Shown here: positions 11,576 to 25,300 of the stretch, piece by piece
How positions within the stretch are numbered: position 1 is the stretch's first letter
Layout: every line of letters begins with the position of its first letter
Source of the DNA: Siphonodentalium dalli
Lineage: Eukaryota; Mollusca; Scaphopoda; Gadilida; Siphonodentaliidae
Reading direction: 5' to 3'
DNA: 64,000 nt
Assembly: GCA_032622095.1 (NCBI GenBank)
Contig: CP136067.1
Span: forward strand, 199,540,052 to 199,604,051
Notes under the pieces: model-generated
What the model saw: only the letters and a program-made list of their open reading frames with translations
The model's database searches: none
What the model was told of the DNA's origin: nothing
Translations under genes and position numbers: made by a program

Positions 11576-13010
11576 CGCATGGCTGCCACGGTTCCTTCCT
11601 GATGGCTGTTAGTGTGCTTGCCCACAATTTCTTTCAAATTTTCACATGTGAAATATAAATACATAGAACGGCACAAGTGTGTAAACTAGTTGACGTTAAT
11701 GTACGAGTTTTGTTACATTGCGATGGTGCCCAAGCATTCTGTTTTCCCAGTAATGGGGACACTGCTTGATGATGGTTATATATACTTCTTATTGACCTAT
11801 TTTCCAGAGGAAGGTGCATGAACTGGTAGGCAGATTTATTATTGTGACTGTATACCTCGTACTTGCACTGTTCCTTGTGGAAAAAGGGCATATAATCATA
11901 TATTGTATCTCACATGATTTTGTCACCTTAGGATTAGCTGTACCCCTATTTCTCATTGTGTGCAACCATTTGAGACAGTTGACACTACCACGGTGGGGAA
12001 TCATGTGGTTTCAAAGTTTGTGAGTACCACGCATATAAAATTGCCGAAGCTAGTGCAAATGCATAAAAAACATAATATATGAGGAACTGACACAGAACAT
12101 AGCATTTTGACTCTTACGAGCATATGCTAGTTTAATTTTGAAACAAGTTGATACCTTATTTCTTCAGAAATACTTTTCTATAACATTCTGACCAAAGTTG
12201 CCAATCAGTGGTTTCTGAAATACACAAGTCCATACATCTTGGAGAATCCTTCGACTGACAACTTTGGTCAGAATGTTAGAGCAAACAAATGTGAATTTGG
12301 TCATAAATGAGGTTCAGCTTGTTTGAAAAATAGTATAGCATCTTCTCGTAGCTGTCAAAATACTATGTAATATGTCATATCTTAGTTTATTACCTTTTTT
12401 CCTCGTTTCTGGTTGCGTTTTAGATCGCCTCGGCCATTTTGAATGCGTGATACTCATCAACTTGAAACACGTAATTCCCCACATTGACTACACCAGCACT
12501 ATGTGCATGTAGTCCCGGCTATTTTTAGCATGGTTGCTCCTTTGAACTTGCTGTTCAATGCATGCACATGCTTCATGCCTAAATACCTTCGATATTTAAA
12601 TCCTATTTTTGCCATATTCTCATTAAAATTGTTCATTCAGTCTTCAGAATTTCTATTGACGTTGTATAGATAATAAATTATAAGCTATTTTATATAAATT
12701 GGTTAAGATGTCTCGCTATCCATGTTTTATTACACCCATTTGATGACATATTTGTCTCTATCTTATATTCGTTGGCTCTTTTTATTTCATGTTTGGCCTA
12801 AGAGATTAGGCCATCTTCCTTGAATCAAATTAATTTTTTCACACATATCTCCAATTTAGTAGAATACGATCTCGTCAAGCCTGATTTAGGTACAGTTTAT
12901 TTTACACAAATACTGTTCATTTAAGAAATGAAGAGTGTATTTTATTGAAGGGCATAGCATTGTGGCCGATGGGCACATTGTGTGGCTACCTCTCAATAAA
13001 CATACTGAAA
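11576..13010 (+). other. DDB1 3' UTR / convergent intergenic start
   Basis: Non-coding sequence after the DDB1 stop. A possible polyadenylation signal is aataaa near 12996 (ctcaataaacatactg), but several A/T-rich alternatives exist, so the transcript end is not fixed. An inverted-repeat element (11988-12482) would lie inside such a UTR. Confidence 0.35.
11988..12482. mobile_element. Inverted-repeat element CCACGGTGGGG, copy 1
   Basis: Starts ccacggtggggaatcatgtg and ends gaaacacgtaattccccac. An internal inverted pair, attctgaccaaagttgcc and caactttggtcagaatgtt, flanks the centre near 12220. A second copy is at 17664-18155. Non-coding; lies in the probable DDB1 3' UTR or just after it. Confidence 0.75.
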
Positions 13011-13365
13011 CTGCATTCATTTTTTCTATTTATATAGCTTTTTTCTTCTTAATTTCTATAAATTCAGCAGAAATTTCTATAAATTCAGCAGATTTTTTTT
13101 CTGAAATCTCTGCAATTCAGACATTATACCATGGGAGTACTTTAAGTTAACCCAATATTATACCTGTGAATTATCGGTCGATTATGGCCGCGCACTTAAA
13201 AACATCTGAGTTCTTTTAATCATCTAGGTCAACAAGATATGACTTGTTTGTGTTATGGTATGTTTTATTGAGATATTAAATGCATGAACAAATTGACAGT
13301 TGACCAATTTAGCGTAACACACACAGGCTATGTAAATATATAATTAAAATCTCCTAAATACATAA

Positions 13366-13594
13366 CCCTTTGAGTGCCAGGGGGCCGATCTCATCGGCCC
13401 TAAACCTACAAAATAAGTCTGTTAAAGAATATAAGAATAAATTATTAAAATTGTAAAAAAAAAAAAAAAAAATTGTTAGGCCGGATGCATTCTCTTATAT
13501 ATGCGAGGCGACCTATGGTCGACTCGCATATATAAGAGAATGCATTGGCACAGGGTATATGGGTTGATACAAAATCGACCTGGCACTCAAAGGG
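13366..13594 (-). mobile_element. piggyBac-like MITE, CCCTTTGAGTGCCAG type
   Basis: Left end ccctttgagtgccaggg after ataa (a mutated TTAA), right end ctggcactcaaaggg before TTAA at 13595. Contains one hairpin cassette (13484-13553). Compared with 24904-25363 it is the reverse complement and internally deleted. Confidence 0.8.
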
Positions 13595-13886
13595 TTAAGA
13601 AATTCATGACTTGTTAATGCTCTAAGCAAACTTCATACTTCTGTCTTGTTTTGTTGATATATGTGACATTATTTGCATTGTATATGTCCATCTGTAATGA
13701 AGATTCATATAGTGCTTGTTATTCAATGATGTATATATTAGACTGTTTACAGTGTACATAAGTATTTACATTGCACATAAAATGTTGATGTTGAAGTGTT
13801 TGATGTTGCATATACTGAAGTGAATTAAATTTTTTCTCCAAAGGATACATTATTTTTCTTTTAAAGTGATAAGAAAGAGGGTGTCA

Positions 13887-13912
13887 CCCCCCCCCCCCCC
13901 CCCCCCCCCCCC
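13887..13912. repeat. Poly-C run
   Basis: Twenty-six consecutive C residues. Length is likely variable or an assembly estimate. Confidence 0.9.
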
Positions 13913-14529
13913 TATACCTCTTTTATCGAATTGATAAAATGGTAATATCCATTTTCAACTACATAGTTAAATTCAACTAGAGGTGTGACTGTCCCAAGGG
14001 GACTAAGGATACCCCCCCCGTGTTTTTAAAATACTAAGATGTTTCACATGTCAGTAAACATTTAGTTAAAATAATAAAATAACAGTTCCCATTGCAGGTG
14101 CACAACCCTAACCCTAATCTTAAACCTATTGACCGAAAAATGTAGGAGGAACTCACGTCACACATAATCTGTGTTTGTTTGCACTTATACAGAAGACTTC
14201 AACTGTTTTGAAAACTTGAGGTCAAATGAGTTCGTATTTGTTTGAAATCATGTAAACATTGGGATAAAATATATATTTCACATTAAATAATTGCTGTTAG
14301 TTGACATTCTTGGGGATTTCAGAACAAATATGTTTTCTGTGGAATAAAATGGGCTACTTTCACAATTGTGACATTCTATTGCCATCATTTGGTTTTTAGA
14401 TGATCGGGTGAATTACGCTTCAAGTCCGCTATAGAAGAGTAATGCAATCATACTTCGACATAAATCATATCCCTACCGATTTCACTAGCTTATTGTCCCC
14501 CGAAAAATTTATTTTCGGGGGACGATTGT

Positions 14530-15760
14530 AATCAACTCCGTCCGTAGTTATAACTCCAGTAATGATCATCCGATTTGATTGAAACTTGGTATGTAGGTGT
14601 CTCAACCAAGAACACAGGTGCTATGAAATTCTGGGTTTGATCCGATGTTCTTTTATTGGATTGTTTAATTGGAAATTCAGAGTTATGGGCCTTTTTACTT
14701 TGAAATTTGTTTTTAATAATTTTCTGTGAGGGTACCTTCATGGTGTAATCAACTCCTCCTACAGTTTTGATCGTATATATTTGAAACTTCAGAGTATTGT
14801 TACCCACATATTGCAGATGTGCAACATGTATATAGATGAAGGAAATTATTAACCCTTTCGACTTGCAACATTTCAACATTTTTTTTAATTTCTTTAACAA
14901 AGCGGCATCGACTTGCCATGTTGTCGGCCGACCTTTTATTGTCCGCTGACCCAACGGGTTCGGAGGACTATTATAATCAGCATGTCCATCCGTGCTTTCC
15001 GGATGATAACTTTAGTTAGAGTGAACCAAATTAAATTAAATTTGGTATGTGGGTTTACTAGCAGAAAAGACAGGTCAAGTTCGAATTCTGGTTCCGTCTG
15101 CCAATTTTCACCAGAGTTATGCCCCTTTTTTTACTTAGAAAACCCCTGAAAGTTGGTTTCCGGACGATAACTTTAGTAGAGTTAATCGGATTCAAACCAA
15201 ATTTGGTATATTACTTTCTCCCAGCAAAACACAGGTCAAGTTCGAACTTGGGTTCTGCCCGACCATTTTTGGCAGAGTTAGGCCCCTTTTTCGACATAGA
15301 AAATTCAGTTTTTCTTCTGTTTTTTGGTTTCCGGATGATAACTTGATTTTGGATTGTTTATATGCAAAACCCGTTTTTTTTGTGGATTACTTATATCAAA
15401 ATACAGCTCAAGTTCGAATTTCGGTTTAATCCGATAATTTTTGCGAGAGTTATGGCCCTTTTTTGTCCGCCGACCCGACATATAAAACCCCAAAAGTTGG
15501 TGTCCGGATGACAACTTTAGTAGAGTTAATCAGATTTAAACCAAATTTGGTATGTGTCTTTCCCCAGCAAAACACAGGTCAAGTTCGTATTCGGGTTCCA
15601 CCCGCCAATTTTCACCAGAGTTATGTCCCTTTTTTACTTAGAATTTTTGCAAATTTGAGGTTTCTGGATGATAACTTTAGTAAATGTGTACTGAATGAAA
15701 TTAAATTTGGTATGTAGGTTTACTAGCACTAAAGACAGGTTTTTATGCGCAAACAACGGT
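14530..15760 (+). repeat. Degenerate tandem array, unit about 165 bp
   Basis: The motif ggatgataactttagt or variants recurs near 15001, 15163, 15332, 15506 and 15666, each followed by caaatttggtatgt, acacaggtcaagttcgaatt and agagttatgcccctttttt. The stretch 14530-14940 has a weaker relative. An inverted, diverged copy is at 62985-63160. Confidence 0.8.
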
Positions 15761-15769
15761 CGTATCAAG

Positions 15770-17410
15770 CCGACGCTTAGAGGCGGACATGAGGTCTACT
15801 GACCTTTTATTTACTTTAAGGTAAACTTGGACTACCTATTAGCATGATATCCAATACATGGATATTGGTAATTTGGTATGGTCTGAAACTGGCCCCAACA
15901 ATGAGTGATATCGTGTGATTGTTGGCACCTAATTTGTATTGTGATTTAAATTTAATATTTCTCGTTAAATCGAACATTCTGATTGGTTGACAAGAACCAA
16001 TCAAACCCCGCAGCTTACTCTTTTAAAACATGTGGTGCGAAACAGTCACAATATGAGCGACCTTGCTCACGGGTCACAACTTGGCATAAGATTTGAACAG
16101 CATGCGATGAAACAATTGCACAACTCAATTTGGCCAAACAGGCTGATGTCATGACGTAAATGCATGCATCACTTCCATACATTCCTTATAGCGTTGTGTT
16201 TGTGTCTCTCGGTGTGGATACACATTCAAAGTAAATGCAGGGTAGGTGGGTAGGTGAATTCACAAGAACAAATCAAAAATAATAATTATGGCATAAATAA
16301 AATACATACATAGCAGAGAATAAAAAAATGGCATTGTGGTTTTAACCACTCACCAAAAGGCTCGTGGTTGGAACCACAATTATATTCCTGGTGAAAATTT
16401 GGTGTTCTCGGCTAATATGGGTGTATTCTATATGTACTCCATGATGCTACCAGATATAATGATTTTGTCTGCACATCAATGGGACTTTAACCTCAAGCTT
16501 GGGGTGGGTGGGGGGATTCATGGTAATAACAACACAAGCAATTATACATAAAAATTTACTCATGTGTAGGAACACTAACAATACAGTGAATAATACACTT
16601 TTGACATTTTAATGCTGAAGGGACAAGCTTGGCTTGAATATCTTATATTTATTATACTGGTCTGGTTAAATTTCTAAGAAAATTCTGGAATTTTATCCCA
16701 GACTAGACATGCCTTATGTTTCTGGTATTCTTGGAAAAGACAAAAGTTTAATGCATAATACGGTTTTGATCCTTTTCATATAATCAAACCTTGCTTGCTC
16801 CTTTAAATGGAATGGCATGATAGCATGTAATAGAAAAAACACTAGATTGAGACAAAACATGCAATGTGTGGTGCATTTTCCATACTTGTCTGTTAGCTGT
16901 GAGCCTGTGGTACATTACTGGCACAGAATTAGTGCCACAGTGGTTTACATGTCAACAAAAAACTACTAGGTACAGAGTTGTTCCTATGACTTTCGTACTA
17001 TGCAATACAAAGGCTAATACACCTACAACATCAATATAAACCCTCTTTCAATTTGGATAGGCAATATTAATACCCACACTTTTCAAAGAAAATGTCAGTT
17101 TGTCCGTCCGTGCGTATACCTCAGCTAAGGGTTATCAGTTCTAGTTTTGCTAGACAGTTTGGATTAGAGATTATAACTATGATGTAGATTCTTGGCCAAT
17201 TAAACATCAACATGAATTTTTCCTAGCCTATGGGATAATGATGAGATGAAAAAGTAAGATGATATTAAATCTCAAGTTTGCTGCCTATTTTGACAAATGA
17301 TTTTTCTCAATGAAACCTAATGTTTATTTCGGAAATGATTATTTGATGGGCTGAAATCAATAACTGAGCACTAAAATGTAATCCCTCTGTCTTGTACATG
17401 AGGTCTCTCA
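15770..17410. other. Intergenic between DDB1 and XRCC6, no gene seen
   Basis: No exon of a recognisable gene. A stretch at 16330-16520 has ggctcgtggttggaaccac, which resembles a pol III B box, but no A box is clear. Confidence 0.5.
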
Positions 17411-17663
17411 TCATGTAGGGTTTCCGCTATGGGTCAATACTATAAACTTCTACGCATGTAATTTGACGGTAACATTTTGAGTACTATAATCATCAATAAT
17501 ACACGGGAGCACATGCTTTCTTACCATGGGATTTGTAATAATATTAGTTTATCTTCGCACAATATCAATAGATATGACCTAGGGTTATCAGTCATTGACT
17601 TGCATTTCGGCAAACTTGTAATTTACATGGATAGAAATTTTTGACCTATTGGGTTAAATGAAA

Positions 17664-18155
17664 CCACGGTGGGGAATCACATGGTTTCGAGTTGATGAGT
17701 ATCACGCATTCAAAATGGCCGAGGCGATCGCAAATGCAACCAGAATCGAGGAAAAGGGTAATAAACTAGGATAATGATATACGACATAGTATTTTTGTCA
17801 GCTACGAGCAGATGCTATACTATTTTTCAAACAAGCTGACACCTCAGTTGTGTCCAAATGCACATTCGTTTGCTCTACCATTCTGACCAAAGTTGTCAGT
17901 CGAAGGATTTTCCTAGATGTATGGACTTGAACATATTCCACAAACCTCCGACTGGCAACTTTGGTCAGAATGTTATAGAAAAATACTGAGCATTTCCGAA
18001 CAAATAAAGAATCAACTTGTTTTAAAAATAAACGTGCATATGCTCGTAATAGTCAAAATACTATATTTTGTGTCAGTTCCAAATAAATTACATTTTTGTG
18101 CATTTGCACATTTTGAATGCATGGTACTCGCCAACCTCGAAACCAAAACCACAAT
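17664..18155. mobile_element. Inverted-repeat element CCACGGTGGGG, copy 2
   Basis: Begins ccacggtggggaatcacatg; internal inverted pair attctgaccaaagttgtc and caactttggtcagaatgtt; right end degraded. Homologous to 11988-12482 in opposite arrangement. Confidence 0.7.
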
Positions 18156-18232
18156 TACAAAACTCAAAATTCCTAATACCCAGGACCTAATTTCTACTTG
18201 ACAAAACTGGTTCCTACTGGTGTATATCCCAG

Positions 18233-18440
18233 TTAACCCTATCATGACAGGAAGTACATTGGTCCAGAATTAAAGCGCCTGTCCAAGTGCATTCTCTTAT
18301 ATATGAGGATTTCCCATATTTAAGAGAATGCACTGGCTTACAAGGTCAAGGTAAATATTGTTAGGCAAATGTATTCTTTTATCAGGCTCCCTATGGGAGA
18401 CTAGCATATATAAGAGAATGCATTGACAATGCGACAAGAG
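18233..18440. mobile_element. Degenerate hairpin-cassette MITE
   Basis: Begins ttaaccctatcatgacagga and has two eroded cassettes with agtgcattctcttatatatg and atataagagaatgcattgac. Closest to the intact 210-bp element at 46429-46638. Confidence 0.65.
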
Positions 18441-18611
18441 GATACACCAGCAATGTCTTGTCATTTCAAAAGTTTTTAAATATCCTCAGGATATAAACTT
18501 GTATAATACCCAAGCTCCAGGCATCTCGACGCTGGTGTAATCAATATTTAATTCAAATATCAATGTTCAACAAAAGTGATGCATAATTGGGGGAAAATTT
18601 ACCCAGGGAAA

Positions 18612-18695
18612 GAGGTCGTAAACTCACTGCCCCATAAACGAGGTCGTAAACTCACTGCCCCAAAAACGAGGTCGTAAACTCACTGCCCCATAAAC
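18612..18695. repeat. 28-bp direct repeat, three units
   Basis: gaggtcgtaaactcactgcc plus ccataaac starts at 18612, 18640 and 18668 with one mismatch in the second unit. Units abut without spacers. Confidence 0.9.
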
Positions 18696-18772
18696 GGAAA
18701 CCCTGCATAATATTTAGATTGAAAACAAATAGTAACCTAAGACTACCCAGAGATATGTCCGAACTCAATATA

Positions 18773-19102
18773 CAGTAATGCCTTAAGTAATCGACCCCTT
18801 AACCACAGCAGAATTATGGGTAACTTTTCAGGATTTAGTCGGAAATATGGCTTGTTGTCATTCATCGGAAAGCTCTCAGTGAGAGCTTTCCGATGAATGG
18901 CAACAAGCCATATTTCCGACTAAATCCTGAATATGGGTAACTTTTCAGGATTTAGTCGGAAATATGGCTTGTTGCCATTCATCGGAAAGCTCTCAGTGAG
19001 AGCTTTCCGATGAATGGCAACAAGCCATATTTCCGACTAAATCCTGAAAAGTTACCCATAATTCTGCTGTGGTTAAGGGGTCGATTATTTAGGGCATTAC
19101 TG
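18773..19102. mobile_element. CAGTAATGCC palindromic MITE with duplicated core
   Basis: Starts cagtaatgccttaagtaatc and ends gggcattactg, flanked by TA on both sides, as for Tc1/mariner-type insertions. The core palindrome (tcaggatttagtcggaaata and its complement, joined by gaaagctctcagtgagagct) is present twice in tandem, unlike the single core of the other copies. Lies 84 bp past the XRCC6 stop codon, so probably in its 3' UTR. Confidence 0.85.
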
Positions 19103-19185
19103 TAGAATAGTCACAGTGAGTTCTGATTCCATGATACTAAGATGAGGTGGTTTAAATGTGCAGCCTGCCGGAGTAGAAATGTGAA

Positions 19186-19305
19186 TCAGGACACTCCGTA
19201 ATGAGCATTAACGGCATCAATGAGTTCTTGTTTTCGTGACCCGTTACACGAGATCTTGCCCTCTTTGACAATCTGCTTCAGCACAGCCACTGTTAGTTTT
19301 CCCAG
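19186..19305 (-). CDS. XRCC6: XRCC6 coding exon 19 (SAP domain and stop)
   Basis: Reads [20 protein letters not shown] then [19 protein letters not shown] and TGA at 19188-19186. Aligns to the human Ku70 SAP domain [20 protein letters not shown] and KKQELLEALTKHF. SAP is a helix-extended loop-helix DNA-binding motif. Acceptor ttttag. A MITE begins 20 bp upstream of this exon in gene direction (19325). Confidence 0.96.
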   Translation of the reverse strand: MGKLTVAVLKQIVKEGKISCNGSRKQELIDAVNAHYGVS

Positions 19306-22300
19306 CTAAAACAAATGAAAGAAACAAGCATTGAGATAGTGTGTCTGTCATTTGCAGAATGAGGTCCCCAGAGGGTGAATTTAGTGATGCTATTCTGTAT
19401 GGTGGACTAGCATCACCAAATTCATCCTCAGTGGACCTCATTCTGCTTAGGCCTCATCTTCTGAGAAGTATCTATAGTATCAAATTAACATTGTTTTCAG
19501 TTACTTTTTCCCTTCTGGGAAGTTCATATATCCCCTAATTTGCAGAAGATAAAACACATAATCGAGGTGACTAATGGGTGAACATCACCAACTTTATAAA
19601 CTGGGGAACTTCAAACTGATCCTAGGTCTCCCATAGCAGTTGAAGCCTTAGCAGAATGAGGTTCCCAGAGGGTGAATTTGGTGATGCTTACTGTACTCTC
19701 ATGGAAACATGCCACCTAATAAAATGTTTGATCTGAGCAGATTGTTTGTATCCACTCTACACCCAGGTAAATAAACACTAACTTACAGGTATGCTACTAA
19801 ACAAAACTTCAAATAGTGCATTTCTCATCTGTAGTATGAGACCCCCAGAGGGTGAATTTAGTAACGATATCCTGCACGGTGGGCTAGCATCACCAAATTC
19901 ACCCTCTGGGAACCTCATTCTTCTTGAGGCATCAACTGATATGGGAGACATAGGATCAGTTTGAAGTTCCCCAGTTGAAGTTGGTGATATTCACCCATTA
20001 GTCACAATGATAATGCTTTTATCTTCTGCAAATTAGATGATATAGAAACTGAACAGAAGAGAAAAAATTAACTAAAAACAATGTTGATTTGAGACCGTAG
20101 ATACTTCCCAGAAGATGAGGTCTAAGCAGAATGAGGTCCCTAGAGGGTGAATTTAGTGATGCTAGCCTGCTCTGTGAGGTAGTGTCACTAAATTCACCCT
20201 CTGGGGACCTCATTCTGCAAGTGACAGACACACTATTTCAAGGCTTTGAATGAAATAAATAATGCATGCTGGTTCAGGTTTCAGTTACACCAACAACTGT
20301 GTACAGACATGCACCATTATTAAAGGTACTCAATCCCATACCATCAAGATACAACAACATTCTTCAAAATACGCTATCAGTTATCAGAATCGATATATTG
20401 CAATAAAATAAAGCTAACCACTGTCAACTATGGTATCAAATTTGTTCAACAAAATATAGCCGTATTATCACAAAATTTGACCATATTACCACTTAATTTT
20501 AGAATTATCCATCTTCATCTGCAATTTTGTCTGAGACCCTCCGTTTGACCACTTGTTTCTGAGCCACATATTATTACACATCTCGAGAAATAACAAACTT
20601 AAAAAATCGATATCTGATCACGCTGAGCTTTGAGGGGTGGGTTCCTCGACTCGAATCAAATATTTTTATGATTGAAGTCTATAAGATAGTTACTTGACTT
20701 ACAAGATCAAGAAGGGTAATTCTTCAAATATGCCATCCATAGCGGAAATGCGACCATTCACTTAAACTCCAGAAACAAAGTGTTGTTAAAGGCACTCACA
20801 GTGTAAATATGCACACAAACAAAAAGTCTGTAAAAACATCACCAGAAGAACGTGGAGAAATAGATACACAACTAAATTTTGCAAGTTAAAACCATTGTGA
20901 TGTTATTTGTCAACAAACGTTGTTAACCATGTAGTAAGTTCAAATATTTTAGTCTAAATATGATTTTTCGATAAGTATGTCATCGCATACAATCTAACCG
21001 TTAACTTAACTTTGAGAAATTTGTTGTTATTCATTGTCTAGCTGTGTTTACGATGTCCTCCTTAAATGTAACCAACTGCTTATACATAAATTGATGACGG
21101 CCAGCCATAAGAGTGTTCTAATTTCTCCATCACAGAAAAGATCCCTTTGGAACGTACTTATGATAACTATTAGTTTTTAGCTCTATACTTACCCTGCCAG
21201 CTTTTGCCTCAGCTTGAGCATCTAGAGAATTAAGAGCATCTTCAACTTTAGCTTTTTTTGCAGCAGTATCTGCAGATGCTGGAGCCTGAAGATACGTTAT
21301 AAGTCATTATTATCTATGTGTTTTCAGGATTTAGTTGGAAATATGGCTTGTTGCCATACATCGGAAAGCTCTCAGCAAGAGCTTTCCAAAGATGGCAACA
21401 AGCCATATTTCCAACTAAATCCTGAAAAGTTACCCACAATTCTGCTGTGGTTAAGAAGTAGATTATTTAGGACATTACTGTATAATCACCATCATTCGTA
21501 CCACACACACATTTTGAAAATCATCCATAATTAACAACAGATCCTAAGGATACGTTCAAGTTTGCACGGTATGTTTTGCAGGCATTTCATCATAGAAAAC
21601 CACATGGTGTCAAAATATGAAAGTAAACGTGCATATAACATGCATCTTCACCAAAAGGAACAACGTGAGATGTAGAATTTCTGTAGTTCCACTTGTAACG
21701 GCGCTACTGACATTTGCCTTCAAATTCCTGTACGATTGATTCTTGCGAGATAATTACATGCTATTTACAGGCTAATTCCGGTAGCATCGCTTCAGATGGA
21801 ACTACGGGGATTTTACTTCGCATGTAGTTAGGTGTGGTACAGATGCATTTTATATGCTTGTTTCCGTTCATATTCTGGCACCATATCGTTTTCTACGACG
21901 AAATGCCTGCAAATCATACTGCGCAAACTTGCCAGTGTATGAACGTACCCTTATTGAGAATGCTCTTAAATGGTTGGACATTGATTTTACTGCACTGTGT
22001 ATTGATAGTTACCTGAAATATGGTAAAACATTTTAAACTGTCTCAATTTTATAAAATAGTGAAAAATGAAGAAGTTTTTTATCAATCTAGGAGTAGACTG
22101 AGAACATGTATGTATAAACAAGCCTTGAAATAGGGTGTCTGTCATTTGCAGAATGAGGTCCCCAGAGGGTGAATTTGGTGATGCTAGCCCACTGTGCAGG
22201 GTAGCATTACTAAATTCACCCTCTGGGGACCTCATTCTGCAAATGACAGACACCCTATTTCAAGGCTTGTGTATAAAAATGTTTCATTGTAATATGTGAC

Positions 22301-25300
22301 CCGCCATATCAAATCCAGTCGTAAGTCGGGATTTTTTTTACCCTGTGCCAATGCATTCTCTTATATATGCTAGTCGACCATAGGTCGCCTCGCATATATA
22401 AGAGAATGCATTGGCCTAACAATTTTTTATCATTTTTTTTAAATAAATGTTTCTTACAATTTTTAGGACATAAATAAAAAAACATCCATTACCCTGCAGG
22501 GAGCCCCACACATATATAGAAGCATATAGAAGAGTGTCGTCTGCTCATGTTTGTCTGGGGCTCTGTATGGGTGAATTATAAAATTGTTAAAGAATACAAG
22601 AAAAAATTATTAAAATTGTAAAAAATTGTTAGGCCAATGCATTCTCTTATATATGCGAGGCGACCTATGGTCGACTCGCATATATAAGAGAATGCATTGG
22701 CACAGGGTAAAAAAAATCCCGAATTATGACTGGATTTGATATGGCGGGTCACATATGCATTATATTATTGGTGATATATGGCTTATTTGCCGATGTCGAT
22801 AATCAATATATCAATACTCACCTTCCGTTTAGCCCCTGGTTCGTATCCAGGAGGGAACACCAGATCTTTGAAATCAGTAATAAATTTCCCAGCTCTTTTC
22901 ATTATTCGTCCTTCATTTGGCACTAAAAATTAGGTAAAAAACATTATCAATACTGCAGGATTCATACATCTGGCTGAGGAGAAAATTCAGGACTTTTTTA
23001 AAAGTATTTTTCAAGGAATAATATTTATAATAATATAAATTCCCTAACTTTTCCGGAGTATCTTTGCTAATGATTCCTATATATGCACAAGGAAAAAAGA
23101 TCTGCTTGAAGGGTATATCTGTATTTTCCCTAATATCCATTGAGCAATTACACTGTTTCTGGCTCCAAATTAGTACCAAAAATATTTATCATTCAGTGAT
23201 ATATCTGTGATTCACACCAGAGGTGTTAAGTTTCACAGATTGTCCATGAGACTCCCGGATTGCCATACGAAAAACGCCCAAAATACGGAAGACCATACAT
23301 TACTCCCGCATTCAGCACAATAATTACTTCTGACACAAAGCCATGTGCAGCAGTTGAGTGAAAATGAATGTCTGTTCATTGTTCATACATTGTGATCAAT
23401 TGAAGGGGGAAAACTCTATTTTAACAGGAAATGCTCTTCGTTCTTGAAGACGACAATTGGTATAGTTTAGATGAATATGACCTTTGACGATTTGTCAGTT
23501 GTTCAACGCATTGTCTTATTTCATATAACATGAATTTGTCTCACAGTACCTGTAGTTTTATTACTGTTTTATTTAGGTATATATCTTTATAACATAAAAA
23601 CAAATAGAAACTCAAAAAATTCTATAATCTTCTTTATAAATAAAAGGAATTAAAGATTAAAATCAATTACTGAATTAATTTTAAAACATTATTTTTTTAA
23701 CATGAGCATATTTGATCATATTTGGGCATTCCTCTTGGATGGCCATTTTCAAAACGTAACAGGTCTGATTCACACCCTCATCTTATTCCGGAAAAGAGAT
23801 AATAGATCACCAATTGAAAATTAATCGTGGACAAACAGAGACTATTCACAAAGAATGTACACCTGTATGTAACACAGTAATATCCAGCTTACTTGTATAA
23901 TCGTTCATCTCTTCTGGCGCGTCCCTATCCAGTGCCAGCGCCTCGATGTTTCTCCAGTGGTTCTGTAAAACTGGGTTCTCAAAACTTTCACTGCTGAACT
24001 TGAACTCTAGTTTCTTGATAATATCCTTTGCTTTATCTATCTGTTCTGCAGTGGCTGAAAGACAAATACCGATTTACAAATCCTTATTAGGCGACACAAA
24101 TTTTTAAGTCTGGTTTACGAACATGTGGGGAGAAAAAAAGTAGATGCAGGAGGGAAAAAAATAAAAATAAAAAAAATTGTCACCCCAATTTATATCAAGT
24201 AAATCGTGGAATTTTACATAAATTTTACAAAAATTGTGAAAAAATGTTTTTGAATGAAATTCTGAACCAAACAAAACATTTCTTGTCATGAAATACATGA
24301 AAATATGGATCTGTAAATTATCATAAGCAAAACCGGATGCGACAGCACATGAAAATCAGTACGCGTGTAAAATGTTTTGGGAGAAAAAAGTTTGTTTTTT
24401 TTCCCATGAAATGGAAAAAAAGTTGTAGGAGGTGTTCGTAAACCAGACTTAAAAATTGGTGTCGCCTTATCTCTACAAAATCCAAAATAAAATTTCCAAT
24501 TTTAATGCATCAGAAATATGGCTGTGATGTTCCCATTCATCTCCACAAACGGATATGTTCCTTGAGTAGGGATGATTGGGCAGCATCTTTGCCCAGCCAG
24601 CACATTTAAAGTATATTCATTCTCTTTTGTCTACCTGTATCTTATGTCATAATGATAATGGTTTTCTTGTATATATACTTAGTGATATAGATATATATAT
24701 TTTCATTATTTAGTTCAATTATATCAGGGGGGACAAAACCGCATTACTTCTTTAGAGTAAATTGATCCCCACTGCATGTGGGCACAAAAGACACATGTTG
24801 ATATAAACATATTTTCTTGCCAGATGAAAATTAAAAATAAAGTCATGAATCATTCTCCTCATTGTAATTATTTGACAACAAGAATATTTCATTATAGTAT
24901 TAACCCTTTCAGTGCCAGGTCCGATTTTTGTATCAACCCATATACCCTGTGCCAATGCATTCTCTTATATATGCGAGTCGACCATAGGTCGCCTCGCATA
25001 TATAAGAGAATGCATTGGCCTAACAATTTTTCATCATTTGTTATTATTTTTTACAATTTTAATAATTTTTTCTTATATTCTTTAACAGACTTATTTTGTA
25101 GGTTTAGTGCCAGTGAATGTTACGTTTTTCATGGGCATCAAAATTATTACTATGAATACTTGGTGTTAGTTTTGAGTTATAACATGCCCCTAAGGTTTTA
25201 TCCAGTTTGTTTTTAAATTCGCTATAGCATGCTTAAGCATACCCAAAAAAAATTCAACCCAAAAACATCTAATAAAAAAAAAATTTAAAAAAAAAAAAAT

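Larger units (their letters stand above)
17416..18705. mobile_element. Element with CAGGGTTTCCG termini, copy 1 (eroded)
   Basis: Left end tagggtttccgctatggg at 17416 and right end aacggaaaccctg at 18705 match the ends of the elements at 38930-40402 and 55524-56776. It encloses 17664-18155, the hairpin pair 18233-18440 and a 28-bp tandem repeat. No clear target duplication remains. Confidence 0.55.

Noticed and set aside
14532-14954. Open frame of 140 codons on the minus strand
   Set aside because: Lies at the edge of the degenerate tandem array and has no recognisable protein feature.
18612-18695. CRISPR-like direct repeats
   Set aside because: Units abut without spacers and the window is eukaryotic.
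24776-25216. Open frame of 146 codons on the plus strand
   Set aside because: Runs through a MITE hairpin cassette; the same peptide ([20 protein letters not shown]) appears at other cassette copies, so it is a repeat by-product.
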